Below are positions 1 through 10,504 of a DNA stretch of 64,000 nucleotides, piece by piece. The notes below the pieces were generated by a model, which was given only the letters and a program-made list of their open reading frames with translations, was not told the DNA's origin and searched no databases. The DNA lies in the NCBI GenBank assembly GCA_020137815.1, contig CM035362.1, positions 4,936,008 through 5,000,007 on the forward strand. The letters are read 5' to 3'. The stretch is from Hormiphora californensis. Lineage: Eukaryota > Ctenophora > Tentaculata > Cydippida > Pleurobrachiidae. The position numbers and the translations under genes are program-made. How positions within the stretch are numbered: position 1 is the first letter of the stretch; each line of letters opens with the position of its first letter.

Positions 1-806
1 AATGATTAGTTCAATGAAAGGGGTATTTATATTTAAAAATTTTCGTTTTTTATTTTGCGTCTGTTTTTAAAAACTTTTTTTATTAAACTCCTTTTTTTTT
101 AACTAATCATTTTTTTGAGGGGCTAGAGATCTTCAAAATTGCTGCCCATCCCAAACGCAAAAAATAAAACCATGTTGATTTTAGAAAAACCCTTTAAATT
201 ATGGCTCAGAAAGGTGTCGATTCATATGTCCTGGACCCCACTAACTACCCAGAAAGTAATTTTTACCCCTCCTTCTTTAAAGGGGGTTGGGTCAAAAAAA
301 CCCCATTTTTCCACTTTAGGGATTTGGGTTCCTAAGGATGAAAAACTACCCACGAAAAAATTTTGAGTTTTGCCCCGGATTTTTCTTGTGAGGAAAGATC
401 TTTGCTTATCCGATGTTCTCCCAAATTTTTAAAAAACGATTGAACAAAAGGTAGCCGTGATACAGCTGATTGACAGTCGCAGGAAGAGCCAAAATCATGA
501 ATGTGCATTTCTCAACTGCCATGTGATCGGTGCTTCAATTTCATTTTTATGGTGCTCATTGAAGTTAAATTCCAACCCAAACAAAATTCCCAACTCTCGG
601 TAAATAGAGTCCTTTAATTCATTAATGAACGTGTAGAAAGTTCATGAATGAAAAATGAACTTTTGAATAAAAATTTCATAAATTGCAAAAAGTCGTCCAG
701 GAATTGTTCCAGCATGTTCCCGTAGTTTGTTTTTGCACAACTATCACCGTTTCGGAGGTACGGCTCGTCCCCCGCTATCATAATTTATGGGCCACCTTGT
801 ATACAC
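1..806. repeat. Decayed arm of the CAGGGTGTCCC foldback element
   Basis: This stretch is a diverged copy of the right arm of the intact foldback at 7963-9535. It shares, in the same order, the 'gaggggcta..agatct' segment near 115, the 'cttgtgag.aaagatctttgctta' block near 385, the 'gtagccgtgatacagctgattga' block near 450, and the terminal part ending in a degraded 'gggccaccttgta' near 790. Frequent substitutions and small indels show it is old. The window cuts its left side. The 75-codon ORF inside is not a gene. Confidence 0.75.
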
Positions 807-1108
807 CCCTTGCCTAGCTTGGTATCGAAGACACCTCACACTCTGTAGCATGGCGGCCTTCGTTTGGTGCGCTTTGCGCGCCGGCAAGGGAGGGGTAACT
901 TCGTTACCAATTGCCTAGCTATGTGTTAGAACAAATACACCCCTTCCTGTAACTGGAGAAAGAGAGATAAAAGAGAGATAAAATTAATTTCGGTGTATAG
1001 TTTTACTATTTTTTTAAAATGAGATGAGAAAGGATTTATCCAAGTCGACTTGCTTTGCTTTTTTTGCTCAAAATCAAACATATAATTCCTTTTTCAGCTA
1101 CTTCAGCT
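807..1108. other. Upstream region of the carboxypeptidase gene
   Basis: No coding exon is visible. A 'taacttcgttaccaa' terminus at about 896-911 belongs to a dispersed short element also seen near 7360, 16424-16516 and 22960. The remainder is AT-rich and directly precedes the ATG at 1109, so it probably holds the promoter and 5' UTR. I cannot point to a specific core-promoter motif. Confidence 0.4.
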
Positions 1109-4100
1109 ATGACGTTTCTCCTTGTTTTTCTACTAAATGTATTCCGAGCAGTTACATCGCACTACGAAGGGTAGGTTGGCTATCAAAATGTGATAATTAA
1201 TCCCCACATTTGTAATCTTAAGATCTGATCAGTTGAAGTCTATAGCTTTTTGAAATGTGGCGATTAAAAGTGTAAAATTGTATAATTTATAATTGTGGGT
1301 ATTAATTAACTCCTGGGAACAGACCTTGTTTTTGTTCTCAACGACAGTGCGCTCAGATAGGGTCGGCGTTGCCATGCAGCAATAGATATGACAGCAACAT
1401 TTATCCATATCGACCTTCGAATATATTCCTTATGATGATGTTTATCCAATAGATCTTGGCATTTTGCCCGAGACGAGCATATCACGGATGAAAAAGACGG
1501 ATATGAATTCCTGAAATTATGTCAGACCTATATATAGGTCTGACATAATTTCAGGAATTCATATTATATATTATTATAATAATAAAAGCCGTATGATCGG
1601 TAAGGCGGGGTATTAAATAACTGATCATTATTTACCGCCCAATGAGCTATATCTGGAGCGGTGCCAGACCCCGATTTTATTCTCAATGCGCTGCACAGAT
1701 GCAGGGGTCCGCGGCGCTGGATAGCCAATCTATGGAATATTGGCACTGGAAAAATCGTGCAATTAATTGGTAGATTACCATAATGTTAAGTCATGTCAGT
1801 CCCCCCCCCCCCCTGGAGAAAAGTTGGGTCATCCCTGGTGTACGATGTTGATAACAACACCGTTTTGTGAAAGCTGGTACTTGTTTGATGTACAATATAT
1901 TTTCAGGGATAAAGTTTTTAGAATTGAAATTGACAGTGCGAAGCAGTTAACTGATATTTCACAGTTCATCATACACACACAGAACACGGTAATTGATCTG
2001 CTAACTGCACATGGTGTTCCCCCACAAATGACGCCCCCTCTCCCCCATAAAATTGTCAATTGTGGGCCACAGTTGACATTTGATTTTGACGCCCCAGGCA
2101 GTGACGCCTCCCCCATTACAGTTAGACTATAACACCCCCCCCCCCCCCCAATTACAGTTAGACTACTGATCACAATACACCCCCTCCCCCCATTTACAGT
2201 TAGACTACCACCCCCCCCCCTTACAGTTAGACTACTGGTCACAATACCCCCCCCCCCCCCCCCATTACAGTTAGACTACCCCCCCCCCCCCCCCATTTAC
2301 AGTTATACTAACCCCCCCCCCCCCCCCCAATTACAGTTAGACTACTGGTCACAATACACCCCCTCCCCCCATTTACAGTTAGACTACCCCCCCCCCCCTT
2401 ACAGTTAGACTACTGGTCACAAAACCCCCCCCCCCCCCCCCCACCCCATTTACAGTTAGACTACCCCCCCCCCCCATTTACAGTTATACTAACCCCCCCC
2501 TATTTACAGTTATACTAACCCCCCCCCCCCCCCCTTAACAGTTAGACTACTGGTAACAATACCCCCCCCCCCCCCACCCCATTTACAGTTAGACTACCCC
2601 CCCCCCCCCCCCCCCCCCCCCATTTACAGTTATACTAACCCCCCCCCCCCCCTTACAGTTAGACTACTGGTAACAATACCCCCCCCCCCCACCCCATTTA
2701 CAGTTATACTACCCCCCCCCCCCCCCATTTACAGTTATACTAACCCCCCCCCCCCCCCCCTATTTGCAGTTAGACTACTGGTCAACGGAACTCCACCCTG
2801 GGGGACACGTAGATGTGAGAATACCGCGTAACTCCCTTTACACACTAGCTGACCCACTACTAAACGGTTAGTAATCATTGGGCACCATAGTCCTGCTCGC
2901 CGGCCCACGGTACCCCAACCTGTCCCATCAAACCCTAGAGGGAAATCATACGACTCTTACTGCAGTTAGCGACAATTGACAAAACAGACAGCATAACTCT
3001 TTTAAGCGACAGTGCTGTGTGTTCTCTCAAAACTCTTATTCTTAGTGAGCAACAGGGAAAAGAATTGGGGAGAGAAAGTGAGAGACAGGGTGCCCCCTTG
3101 AGAGAGATTATCTCGCGCGGCGCATTGGCACGTGCGGTTTGGGCGCTGGCAGGCTTTTACATGTTGCAACATGTAAAAGCCTGCCAGCGCCCAAACCGCA
3201 CGTGCCAGAGCGCCGCGCGTTACTATCTTGCTCTCTCTCACTCACTAGCTGCATTCTGATTGGCTGTTATCGATCACATGTACGCAGTCACAGGCTATCC
3301 CAGTGCACTAGGACTTATCACGTGACCTTTCACGTGACCAGATTCTGTGATCCCCCGTCAGTTAAGAGTTTTAAGAGTTTATACGTCGCTAAGTAGCGGC
3401 GCTTACCACACAAGAGAATGGAATCACCATTCTCTTACTCTTGATATCTCTTACAAGAAAATAAGAGTTATTTTGGAAAACAGTCAGCACCTGTCGCTTA
3501 CTCCAGTAAGCGATTGCGAAATCAATCAGCACCTGCTAACTTCAGTAAGAGTCGTATGATATCCCTCCTACCCGCCCCACCTTACCTGCCCCGCCCTGTT
3601 CCACCTCACCCCAACCTGTTCCACCCCACCCTATTCCACCCCACCCATCCTGCCCACCCTGCCCTACCCTACCCCACCCCACCCCACTCTGTTCCACCCC
3701 ACCCATCCTGCCCACCCTACCCACCCCGCTCTGTTCCACCCCACCTCACACCAATCTGTGGTCGGCAGCTGTGCCTTATATCCCATGATACTTTACAGGC
3801 ACAAGAATATCAATAAAGATAGAGGATGTGGGGACGTTTCTAAAGCAATCCCTGCCGACAGAACGAAGAAGAGACAGACAGAAAAGGTAAAGATTTTTAC
3901 AACTTTCAGAATTCTGAAGAAAGTATCTTTTGGTTGAAGTATGGTTCATATGTGCTTTCTTTTTATTCTAAAACACAGCGTCAAGCGACTCTACCTTTGA
4001 AGCTTTTCGTACTGAAAAGTTGAATTGTTCTTACTTTCTTTTTATTCTAAAGCACGGAAACAGTGTCAAGCGACTCTACCTTTTGAAGATTTTCGTACTG

Positions 4101-7100
4101 AATATATTCAGATCGGACAAGTTCAAAGTGGGAAGATATATCTTCCCACTCTGAACTTGTCCGATCTGATTGCGACACATCTGCAACCAAATATAGTCTG
4201 CAACCAAATATAGTATGCAACCAAATATGGTCTGTAACCTAATATGCCCCCCCCCCCCCCCATCGATCAGAGCTGGTAACAAAGTATCGGGAGATCAAGA
4301 TGAAGTGTATACTAAAAGATACAAGTATACGACGTATAATAGTGGAGCTGCCATACAAAGGTGAGATTCTCACTGACAATGAACAATCACTGTAACCTGA
4401 ATAACATGTTGAAAATGCAACTTAGGATTCGAGTCCTGAATGGGAAAGAGTTTTCAGGATTCGAGTCCTGAATGGGAAAGAGTTTTCAGGATTCGAGTCC
4501 TGAATGGGAAAGAGTTTTCAGGATTCGATTCCTGAGTGGGAAAGTTGTTAATTAATTAGTTATTAATTAATTAACTCTATGATATCTTTGTTTCAGAGAG
4601 CTATACCGGCTAGCTAATCAGTTTGATAACATTACCAAGTTAATTAGCGTGGGGACGACATTCCATAATCGACCAATTATAGTCATGGAAATATCGGTAG
4701 GTGATCGTAATTACAGTATTATATTATTTTGGGTAGTCTTTATCGTGTATAGTTATCAGTCTAGCAAGTTTTCAATTTTTTCTCATTCATTGACTATAGG
4801 CTGTCCCATCCCCGATTTGCAAGGTTCATCAGATAAGGAATTTGCCATGCTATTATCTCACCTCACTCAACAGGGGTTTACTTTGGGGTACCTGAGTGAG
4901 ATCGACGTCGCGCGCGACTGAGATCGATCTCACATACATCGGCGAGAATAGGTTGCAATATGGCTCCAAGGTAAGGGTTTACTTTGGGGTACCATTGCCA
5001 CCTATAACTCGCTTTGTGGGATCGATCTCGCACAGGTGGCCATGTCACCCAGGATTTACGTTTATGACAATCACTTCCAGTTTTGAGAGTCACATTTACT
5101 AGATGATTTAGCGCACATGTTTCAGGGGACGAACAGGACGGGTCAGGTTCCCCTCGTTTGGATCGATGCAGGCCTTCACGCCCGGGAGTGGATCACTGTG
5201 GCTAGCTGCATGACTCTCATCAGAACGGTCAGTAAAACTGTATGACTCTCATCAGAACGGTCAGTGTTAGTACTACTAGAGGGGGGTTGTATTTTATACT
5301 AGATACCCACGTGTACTCACCACGTGTCTGGCATGTTTCGAACTGCATGACTCTCATCAGAACGGTTAGTGTTAGTAGTCGAGGGGGGGGTTAGAGCACC
5401 GGGAGATATAATGAGCAAACATACACACACGATCAGTAAAACATTCTCTTAGTGAATGCATGTGTCAGAACGGTCAGTAAAACAGCTGAGCAATTTACAA
5501 AAAGTACGGGTACTTTTTCCCCGCGATGGTATATATCTACCCGGGTACTTTTTGTAAGTCCCTTACATCTTCTCAGTAAATATGTTTGAACCCTAGTTCT
5601 CACGTGTCTGGCATGTCACCAGCTACAACAGTACGCGCTCAGATCAGGTTAAACAGCTGATCACTCACTTACACAGCGCCTCGCTCCGCAATGGCTATAA
5701 CATTTTATGAGTCTCAGTGTTTTGAGTATTTCATACCGCAGACCTTATAGTACCTTCTAGCTTTTTATCAACCCCCACCCCAATTTGCTCTGTCTGGCGG
5801 CGCCCGATTTGATTCTCAGATCGGGTCCGCACCACCAGACAGCCCAAGCTAAACAAGCGTAGAAAGACTTCAACCCTCGACAAGCCCCATTCCCCAGGTC
5901 ATGATCCCCGCATGTGACATGTCACATATTATCACTAATTATAACGACCCTGACACATGTTGTCATGACAACCCTGACACATGACACATGTTGTCATGAC
6001 AACCCTGACACATGTCACATATTGTCATGACAACCCTACCTCCAATTACAGTTGCTGGAGGGATATGGTAGCAATGCGCGGATCACAGAAATGCTGAACA
6101 ATGTCAAGTTTGCAATTCAACCCCTGGCGAATCCTGATGGATATGCTTACTCTTGGAACGTAAGTTAATACAGTTGTAATATATCATACGTGTCTACCCC
6201 GGTCTGGATTTTACTAAACCCCTCAATCTTTCAATGGAAATCACTCAAACAGGAATTATTGTTATGCTTCAAATGTCTTATGTCTTATATGTAACTAAGA
6301 AATCTCGAGTTCGCTTTTCGTGCTTTTAGCACTAGAGTCCGCTTATCCAAATTTGTACCTGCACATTCCCACAGACTGAGAGGTTATGGCGAAAGAACAG
6401 ATCGCCAACAAACATCGCCTGGTGTCGAGGTGTCGATCTAAACCGAAACTTTGATATCAACTTTGGGGGAACGGGTGCTAGTGACATGAGTTGTTCAGAG
6501 GTCTACGCAGGTCCCAATGCCTTCTCGGAAAGCGAAAGTCAAGCTATCGCCAGGTACAATTCCTTACAATCAGGAACCGACCGAAACAAGTAAACATCCA
6601 ATCAGAACTCGTTATTTAGGTCACGTGACTGATTTTCAGCCAATCAGGGATCAGTATTTCCTGATTCAGTCGGTTCCTGGCGACCACTCTCAGTGCTCCG
6701 TTCAGCGATGCACGCTAGAATTTTATACGCGATGTGCCTGATAGAATTTTATTTGCGTTTAACTCCAGACTGCAGTTAAATTGTTTTCCACAGGTACCTA
6801 GCGTCCGTTCAACTCCAGACTATAACAGTTAAATTGTTTTCCACAGGTACCTAGCGTCCGTTCGTCACAAACTAATGGGATACTTCTCTCTCCATTCATA
6901 CGGGCAAATGTGGCTAACACCGCTCAGTTACACCCGGAAACGAGTCAGTGACAGAGGCGCTCATGTGAGTAACATGCACCATGGTTACCATGGTTACCTT
7001 GGTTACCATGGTTACCTTGGTTACCTTGGTTACCTTGGTTACCATGGTTACCTTGGTTACCATTACGTCTTTTAGTTAACGGTGACATATAAAATATAAA

Positions 7101-7937
7101 CGATATCTCGCATGTCACCAAATCCTCCCCCATTATCCCCAGATGCAAGTAGCTCAGCACGCCACCCAGTCCATCAAGGAATCCTCGGGGGTTGGTTACA
7201 CGTATGGCCCAGCTACTGCTCTCATGTGTAAGTGTGAAATATGCTGCTTGGCGGTATGGTATGATCATCAGGAACCGACCGAAACAAGTAAACAACCAAT
7301 CAGAACTCGCTATTTACTATTTAGGTCACGTGACTGGTTATCAGCCAATCATTTTGTGGAGGGGTAATTTCATTACCAACTAAAGGTGCGAGCTCAAAAC
7401 TGGTTGATCATAACTAACAGTGACTCTGACTGATATCGTGCTGACATTGACAATGTACAACTATCCTTGTCCAATATTAGACTGCCCCTTATTATAATAA
7501 TAGTCTCCGTACGTGAGGCTGCGTAGCGTATGCGATGTTAGAGTCTGTCGCCTGACAAACAAAAAGAGTGGGCAACTAACTAACACACATACTTCAGATG
7601 TTACAAGAGTGGGCAACTAACTATACACAAACTGCAGGAACCGACCGAATCTGGAAATACTGGTCCCTGATTGGCTGATAACCAGTCACGTGACCTAAAT
7701 AACGAGTTCTGATTGGTTGTTTACTTGTGTCGGTCGGTTCCTGCAGTCCTAATGACTGCATCTCTTCCCATGGGAAAGTCATGGGTTCCTGACTAAAACA
7801 TACTTCAGATGTAACAAGCGGAGATTCATCAGACTGGGTCTATACAAAACTGAACTGCAGTCATACTTATGGAATAGAGCTGGGAGACAATGGTCGATAT
7901 GGATTCATCCTTCCTCCATCTTATATCCTCCCCACAG
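1109..7937 (+). CDS. Zinc procarboxypeptidase A/B-type, peptidase family M14 (12 exons; last exon uncertain)
   Basis: This is a secreted metallo-exopeptidase that removes C-terminal residues. Exons, with GT/AG ends and phases that all fit: 1109-1170, 1907-1988, 2770-2866, 3799-3886, 4271-4360, 4597-4696, 5126-5227, 6052-6159, 6375-6553, 6847-6964, 7143-7227, 7809-7937. Together they give about 413 residues, close to the family's usual ~420. Exon 1 encodes a signal peptide (MTFLLVFLLNVF). Exons 2-4 encode the activation propeptide, including LDYW and the HVDVRIP strand, ending in a dibasic RQKR likely cut on activation. Family active-site residues are present: zinc ligands in GLHAREW and SLHSYGQ, Arg in LWRK, Asn-Arg in VDLNRNF, a Tyr nine residues before DW, and catalytic Glu in GIELGDNGRYGF. 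The residue before DW (pocket position 255) is Ser, neither the Ile of A-type nor the Asp of B-type enzymes. The terminal exon lies beyond the foldback at 7963-9535; a weak candidate is at about 9618. Confidence 0.92.
1501..1564. repeat. Perfect 64 bp palindrome
   Basis: The sequence from 1501 to 1564 equals its own reverse complement, centred on 'tatata' near 1532. It lies in carboxypeptidase intron 1. It could extrude as a cruciform and may be the remnant of a very short inverted-repeat element. Confidence 0.95.
2125..2769 (+). repeat. Poly-C minisatellite copying a splice acceptor and exon start
   Basis: Units consist of a C run of about 8-25 bases, then ATTTACAG, TTAGACTACTGGTCA and a short spacer, repeated well over ten times. 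The real acceptor of carboxypeptidase exon 3, 'tatttgcag' followed by TTAGACTACTGGTCA, is the last unit (2761-2784). Each unit therefore carries a pyrimidine tract, an AG and the first bases of the exon. Many units are shortened, or read TTATACTA instead. The G-rich strand could form quadruplexes, and exact C-run lengths may be unreliable. Confidence 0.9.
2939..3566. mobile_element. Terminal-inverted-repeat element (AGGGAWATCATACGACTC family), copy A
   Basis: Ends read AGGGAAATCATACGACTC and its inverse GAGTCGTATGATATCCCT. Inside, near 3165, is a second, central perfect hairpin flanked by 'gcgcggcgc' and 'cacgtgcggtttgggcgctgg'. The element is 628 bp, has no transposase ORF, and lies in the intron between carboxypeptidase exons 3 and 4. 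A near-identical copy in opposite orientation is inserted in the second lectin gene (13816-15486). The small ORFs reported on both strands are products of the hairpin symmetry. Confidence 0.88.
3570..3755. repeat. C-rich 'CCACCCCACCCT' simple repeat
   Basis: Degenerate tandem pentamers and decamers of the type 'ccacccca' and 'ctgttccaccc', directly after the inverted-repeat element and 45 bp before carboxypeptidase exon 4. The tract is pyrimidine-rich and could contribute to recognition of the acceptor at 3798. It does not encode a protein. Confidence 0.85.
4109..4168. repeat. Near-perfect 60 bp palindrome
   Basis: The half 'cagatcggacaagttca' is followed after a 'agatatatct' centre by its inverse, with a single mismatch across the stem. 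It lies in the carboxypeptidase intron before exon 5. Its size and organisation match the palindrome at 1501-1564, but the sequence is unrelated. Confidence 0.9.
4424..4549. repeat. 32 bp tandem repeat, about four copies
   Basis: The unit 'ggattcgagtcctgaatggg' plus 'aaagagttttca' is repeated four times, with the last copy diverged. It is intronic, about 50 bp upstream of the acceptor of the carboxypeptidase exon at 4597. A 'ttcgagtcc' core resembles a tRNA T-arm box, but no tRNA can be folded here. Confidence 0.9.
5238..5480 (+). repeat. Intronic copies of the exon-7 end and splice donor
   Basis: The exon at 5126-5227 ends 'catgactctcatcagaacg', followed by donor 'gtcagt'. The same segment with its donor recurs at about 5241-5264 and 5345-5370, and partly at 5467-5480, all within the following intron. 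These are extra copies of an exon 3' end with a usable-looking GT. The copies are separated by unrelated spacers rather than in strict tandem. Confidence 0.85.
5905..6036. repeat. TGTCATGACA tandem repeat upstream of an acceptor
   Basis: The words 'ccctgacacatg', 'tcacatattgtcatgacaa' and 'tgttgtcatgaca' alternate in about four imperfect units. The array ends 15 bp before the acceptor of the carboxypeptidase exon at 6052. It contains the palindromes TGTCATGACA and GACATGTC. Confidence 0.8.
6571..6679. mobile_element. hAT-like MITE (CAGGAACCGACCGAA family), copy 1
   Basis: A 109 bp element with inverted ends CAGGAACCGACCGAAAC and TCAGTCGGTTCCTG and a conserved core holding the palindrome GGTCACGTGAC. 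It has no coding capacity. It lies 18 bp inside a carboxypeptidase intron, just after the donor at 6554. No target duplication is visible here, but the copy at 59487-59595 has a clean 8 bp duplication, which places the family with hAT-type elements. Confidence 0.85.
6755..6846 (+). repeat. Tandem duplication of a splice acceptor and exon start
   Basis: The segment 'gttaaattgttttccacag' followed by GTACCTAGCGTCCGTTC occurs twice, at about 6776-6812 and 6827-6863. The second copy is the real acceptor of the exon starting at 6847, because only that copy continues into the conserved histidine-containing sequence. The first is a decoy acceptor with 17 bases of duplicated exon. Confidence 0.88.
6965..7065. 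repeat. 9 bp tandem repeat starting at a splice donor
   Basis: Directly after the donor 'gtgagtaacatgcacca' comes a run of about ten units of TGGTTACCA or TGGTTACCT. The array occupies the first 100 bases of the intron. It produces long open frames on both strands (GYHGYLGYL and its antisense) that are artefacts of a unit length divisible by three. Confidence 0.88.
7269..7351. mobile_element. hAT-like MITE, truncated copy 2
   Basis: It starts with CAGGAACCGACCGAAACAAG and matches copy 1 through GGTCACGTGACTGG and 'atcagccaatca'. It then stops without its right inverted end and runs into 'gaggggtaatttcattaccaa', the terminus of another short element. It is intronic, 41 bp after a carboxypeptidase donor. 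Confidence 0.82.
7560..7632 (+). repeat. Duplicated segment carrying a decoy copy of the exon-12 acceptor
   Basis: The word 'acacatacttcagatgttac' at about 7587 resembles the real acceptor 'acatacttcag' plus ATGTAACAAG at 7798-7818. The decoy is flanked by two copies of 'agagtgggcaactaacta'. Only the downstream copy continues into the conserved SGDSSDW sequence. Confidence 0.75.
7635..7743. mobile_element. hAT-like MITE, copy 3 (inverted)
   Basis: A complete 109 bp copy in the opposite orientation to copy 1, with ends CAGGAACCGACCGAATC and GTCGGTCGGTTCCTG. It is in the same carboxypeptidase intron as truncated copy 2 and could pair with it. No transposase is present. Confidence 0.85.
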
Positions 7938-7962
7938 GTATAATTCAAGTATGTATACCATA

Positions 7963-9535
7963 CAGGGTGTCCCATATATTCTCCGGGTCGGTTGGCGAGC
8001 TGTCACGCAAAAACGGTGATAGTTGAGTGAAAACAAACTGTGGGAGTGTGCTGGATTAATTCCTTCCTAGCTGATGGCTTTGTTTTAAAATTAAATTTCA
8101 AAAGTTCATTTTTCATGAATGAACATTTCTGCCGTTCATTCATGAATTCTGAAATATTGTTTACCTTGAGTAAGTAACTTTTCTTTGGCTCGCAATTATC
8201 TTTCCATTGATCACCATAAAACTCAAATTGAAGCACCAGGTCACATGACAGTTGAGAAAATGAACATGCATGATTTTGGCTCTTTTTGCGACTTTCAATC
8301 GGCTGTATCACCGCTACCTTATCTTCAATCTTTTTGAAACTTTGGGTGAACATTGGATAAGCAAAGATCATTGCTCACAAGAAAAATCAAGGTCAAAACT
8401 CAAAGTTCATTTTTAAGTTTTGGTAGTTCATTCCACTCATTCAGGAACCAACAACCCTAAAGTGATGGAAAAGTGTTGGATTTTGTTTGGCCAATGTCCT
8501 GCAATGACAGAGAGGTGTAGTAACGCGCGCGTGTTTCCGGGCTAGTTAGTGGGTGTCCATGTGATCTTGGTGATACCTGACACCTTCACTGAGCAATAAT
8601 CAAGGGATTTTCTCAAATAAAAGCATGTGATTCGGGTCTACTGCGATTGGTATCGTGCAGCAATCTTGAGAGATCACATAGCACCTCAAAAATGATGATA
8701 AGTTCAATAAATTGAGTTGATTTATGATCAATAAGATTAAAACCGATGCCACATTGAACTCAACGACCATTTTCGATCATAAATCAACTCATTTCATTGA
8801 ACTAACCATCATTTTCGAGGGGCTATGAGATCTCTTAACATTGCTGCACGATACCAATCGCAGAAAACCCAAATCACATGCTTGAATTCGTGAAAATCCC
8901 TTGATTATTGCTCAGTGAAGGTGTCAGGTATCACCAAGATCACATGGACACCCACTAACTAGCCCGGAAACACGTTACTACACCTCTCTGTCATTGCAGG
9001 ACATTGGCCAAACAAAATCCAACACTTTTCCATCACTTTAGGGTTGTTGGTTCCTGAATGAGTGGAATGAACTACCAAAACTTAAAAATGAACTTTGAGT
9101 TTTGACCTTGATTTTTCTTGTGAGCAAAGATCTTTGCTTATCCAATGTTCACCCAAAGTTTCAAAAAGATTGAAGATAAGGTAGCGGTGATACAGCCGAT
9201 TGAAAGTCGCAAAAAGAGCCAAAATCATGCATGTTCATTTTCTCAACTGTTATGTGACCTGGTGCTTCAATTTGAGTTTTATGGTGCTCATTGGAAAGAT
9301 AATTGCGAGCCAAAGAAAAGTTACTTACTCAAGGTAAACAATATTTCAGAATTCATGAATGAACGGCAGCAATGTTCATTCATGAAAAATGAACTTTTGA
9401 AATTTAATTTTAAAACAAAGCCATCAGCTAGGAAGGAATTAATCCAGCACACTCCCACAGTTTGTTTTCACTCAACTATCACCGTTTTTGCGTGACAGCT
9501 CGCCAACCGACCCGGAGAATATATGGGACACCCTG
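7963..9535. mobile_element. 1.57 kb foldback element with TA target duplication (CAGGGTGTCCC ends)
   Basis: Two arms of about 760 bp are nearly perfect inverted copies around a centre near 8749. Ends read CAGGGTGTCCCATATATTCT and its inverse, and each is flanked by TA (7961-7962 and 9536-9537), consistent with a Tc1/mariner-type insertion. It contains no transposase. The 116-122 codon ORFs found once in each arm are the same sequence read in opposite directions and show no protein-family signature. It separates the last recognised carboxypeptidase exon from any terminal exon. Confidence 0.92.
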
Positions 9536-9891
9536 TATATGGTATCTATATATGACCATATATGGTCTTGCTGCCTGTAAATTACCCGTATAACGCTAGT
9601 ATCTAAAGTAGTGCAGGCCTGAATCTCAGTTGGAATCGATAGAGGGGACCACCTCTAGGAGGAAATTGGTGGTGGAAAACCTTAGAATATTTTGGAATAT
9701 TTTAGTACTTTCTACATTTTATTTGGGGCTTTTCCATATTCCAAAATATTTCACCGGTGGGTCCCATGGTGGCCACCACCCCCCCCCCCCCCCCCCAGAA
9801 CAAACTGTTAAACTATTGTGTGTATCAAACTGGTTAACTTTAAGACTTAATGACTTAATGATGAGTATCAAACATCATGTCGGTATTATAT
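9536..9891. other. Spacer between carboxypeptidase and lectin genes
   Basis: It contains 'aaagtagtgcag' at about 9607-9618, which could be the acceptor of the last carboxypeptidase exon. In the required phase it would add a short tail, GLNLSWNR, then a stop at about 9641. This is weak support because the family usually continues some 20 residues further. A run of about 20 C lies at 9778-9797. The 97-codon ORF spanning that run has no recognisable features. Confidence 0.35.
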
Positions 9892-10503
9892 TTAGCCCAT
9901 GGGAGCTTCACAGATCCAAGTGATGTCTCCGTCGTGCCCACGGCGAATATTCCACGCACGTCCTCCCTCCCGATTCATATTGAAGGAAACTGTTGGTAAA
10001 TCATGGTCCTCCACTGCTTGATTCATTTTGGCAAACTGCTGCAATTTTGGTCCAATAATTCGCATGTCCTCTCGAGTGCAGGAGTTCATTTCAGCAAAGT
10101 TTTTGGTTGTACGCTGAGCACAGAAAATGCCAGTCCAGTATTCCTCTCCTCGATGTGTGAGAACATTCTGTGTCACCCAATCCCATTCATCCTTTCTGTT
10201 GGGCATGAAAATGTGAGCATTTTGCCTGTTGCAATGTTCCTCAGCGTGTCTGTAATGCTTCCTTCCGTGTTTAGGTCGATTGTCATAGTAACAGGCGGCC
10301 TTATATTCTTTCCATTCTCGAGGGCAAGCGCTGATGGGATTCTGAATCTTGTGCTGGGGTTTCCAGAGGCGAATGGGTCCGTGTGCACCCCTGCAGTTAC
10401 CGGGAAGGGGGCGTTTGTAATATCCAGCGAAATCTCCTGAAATAGCTTCAACATTTTTCTGCCCGGCAGTACAATAAGCCTTCTCTGCGGCATGAACCGC
10501 CAC
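9892..10503 (-). CDS. C-type-lectin-like domain protein 1 (5' end damaged)
   Basis: The frame covers the end of a signal peptide (AVHA), a short N-terminal region with AYCTAGQKN, and one C-type-lectin-like domain. The domain shows CPREWKEYKAACYY, a Cys-containing helix (HCNRQNAHIFMP), DWVTQNV, EEYWTGIFC and the C-terminal WICEAP. Spacing and cysteines suit a secreted single-domain lectin of about 210 residues. The usual EPN/QPD and WND calcium-sugar motifs are not recognisable; the segment before WICE reads RRGHDGDIT, so sugar binding is uncertain. The true ATG is missing because sequence beyond 10503 degenerates, while a matching 5' flank reappears at about 11187-11275. It is paralogous to the genes at 13233-15588 and 16160-16345, all on the minus strand. 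Confidence 0.85.
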   Translation of the reverse strand: MAVHAAEKAYCTAGQKNVEAISGDFAGYYKRPLPGNCRGAHGPIRLWKPQHKIQNPISACPREWKEYKAACYYDNRPKHGRKHYRHAEEHCNRQNAHIFMPNRKDEWDWVTQNVLTHRGEEYWTGIFCAQRTTKNFAEMNSCTREDMRIIGPKLQQFAKMNQAVEDHDLPTVSFNMNREGGRAWNIRRGHDGDITWICEAPMG

Positions 10504-10504
10504 T

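Noticed and set aside
2073-2132. Possible extra propeptide exon reading LTFDFDAPGSDASPITVRL
   Set aside because: It resembles the propeptide strand but runs into a stop at the first minisatellite unit, and the exon at 2770 with LDYW fits both phase and family better.
3002-3259. ORFs with LARAVWALAGFYMLQHVKAC on both strands, also at 15166-15423
   Set aside because: They read the central hairpin of the inverted-repeat element; symmetry makes both strands open.
8003-9495. 116-122 codon ORFs beginning FTQSFKKIEDK
   Set aside because: The same ORF occurs in both arms of a foldback element and in decayed form at 1-806; no protein-family signature, so treated as part of the repeat.
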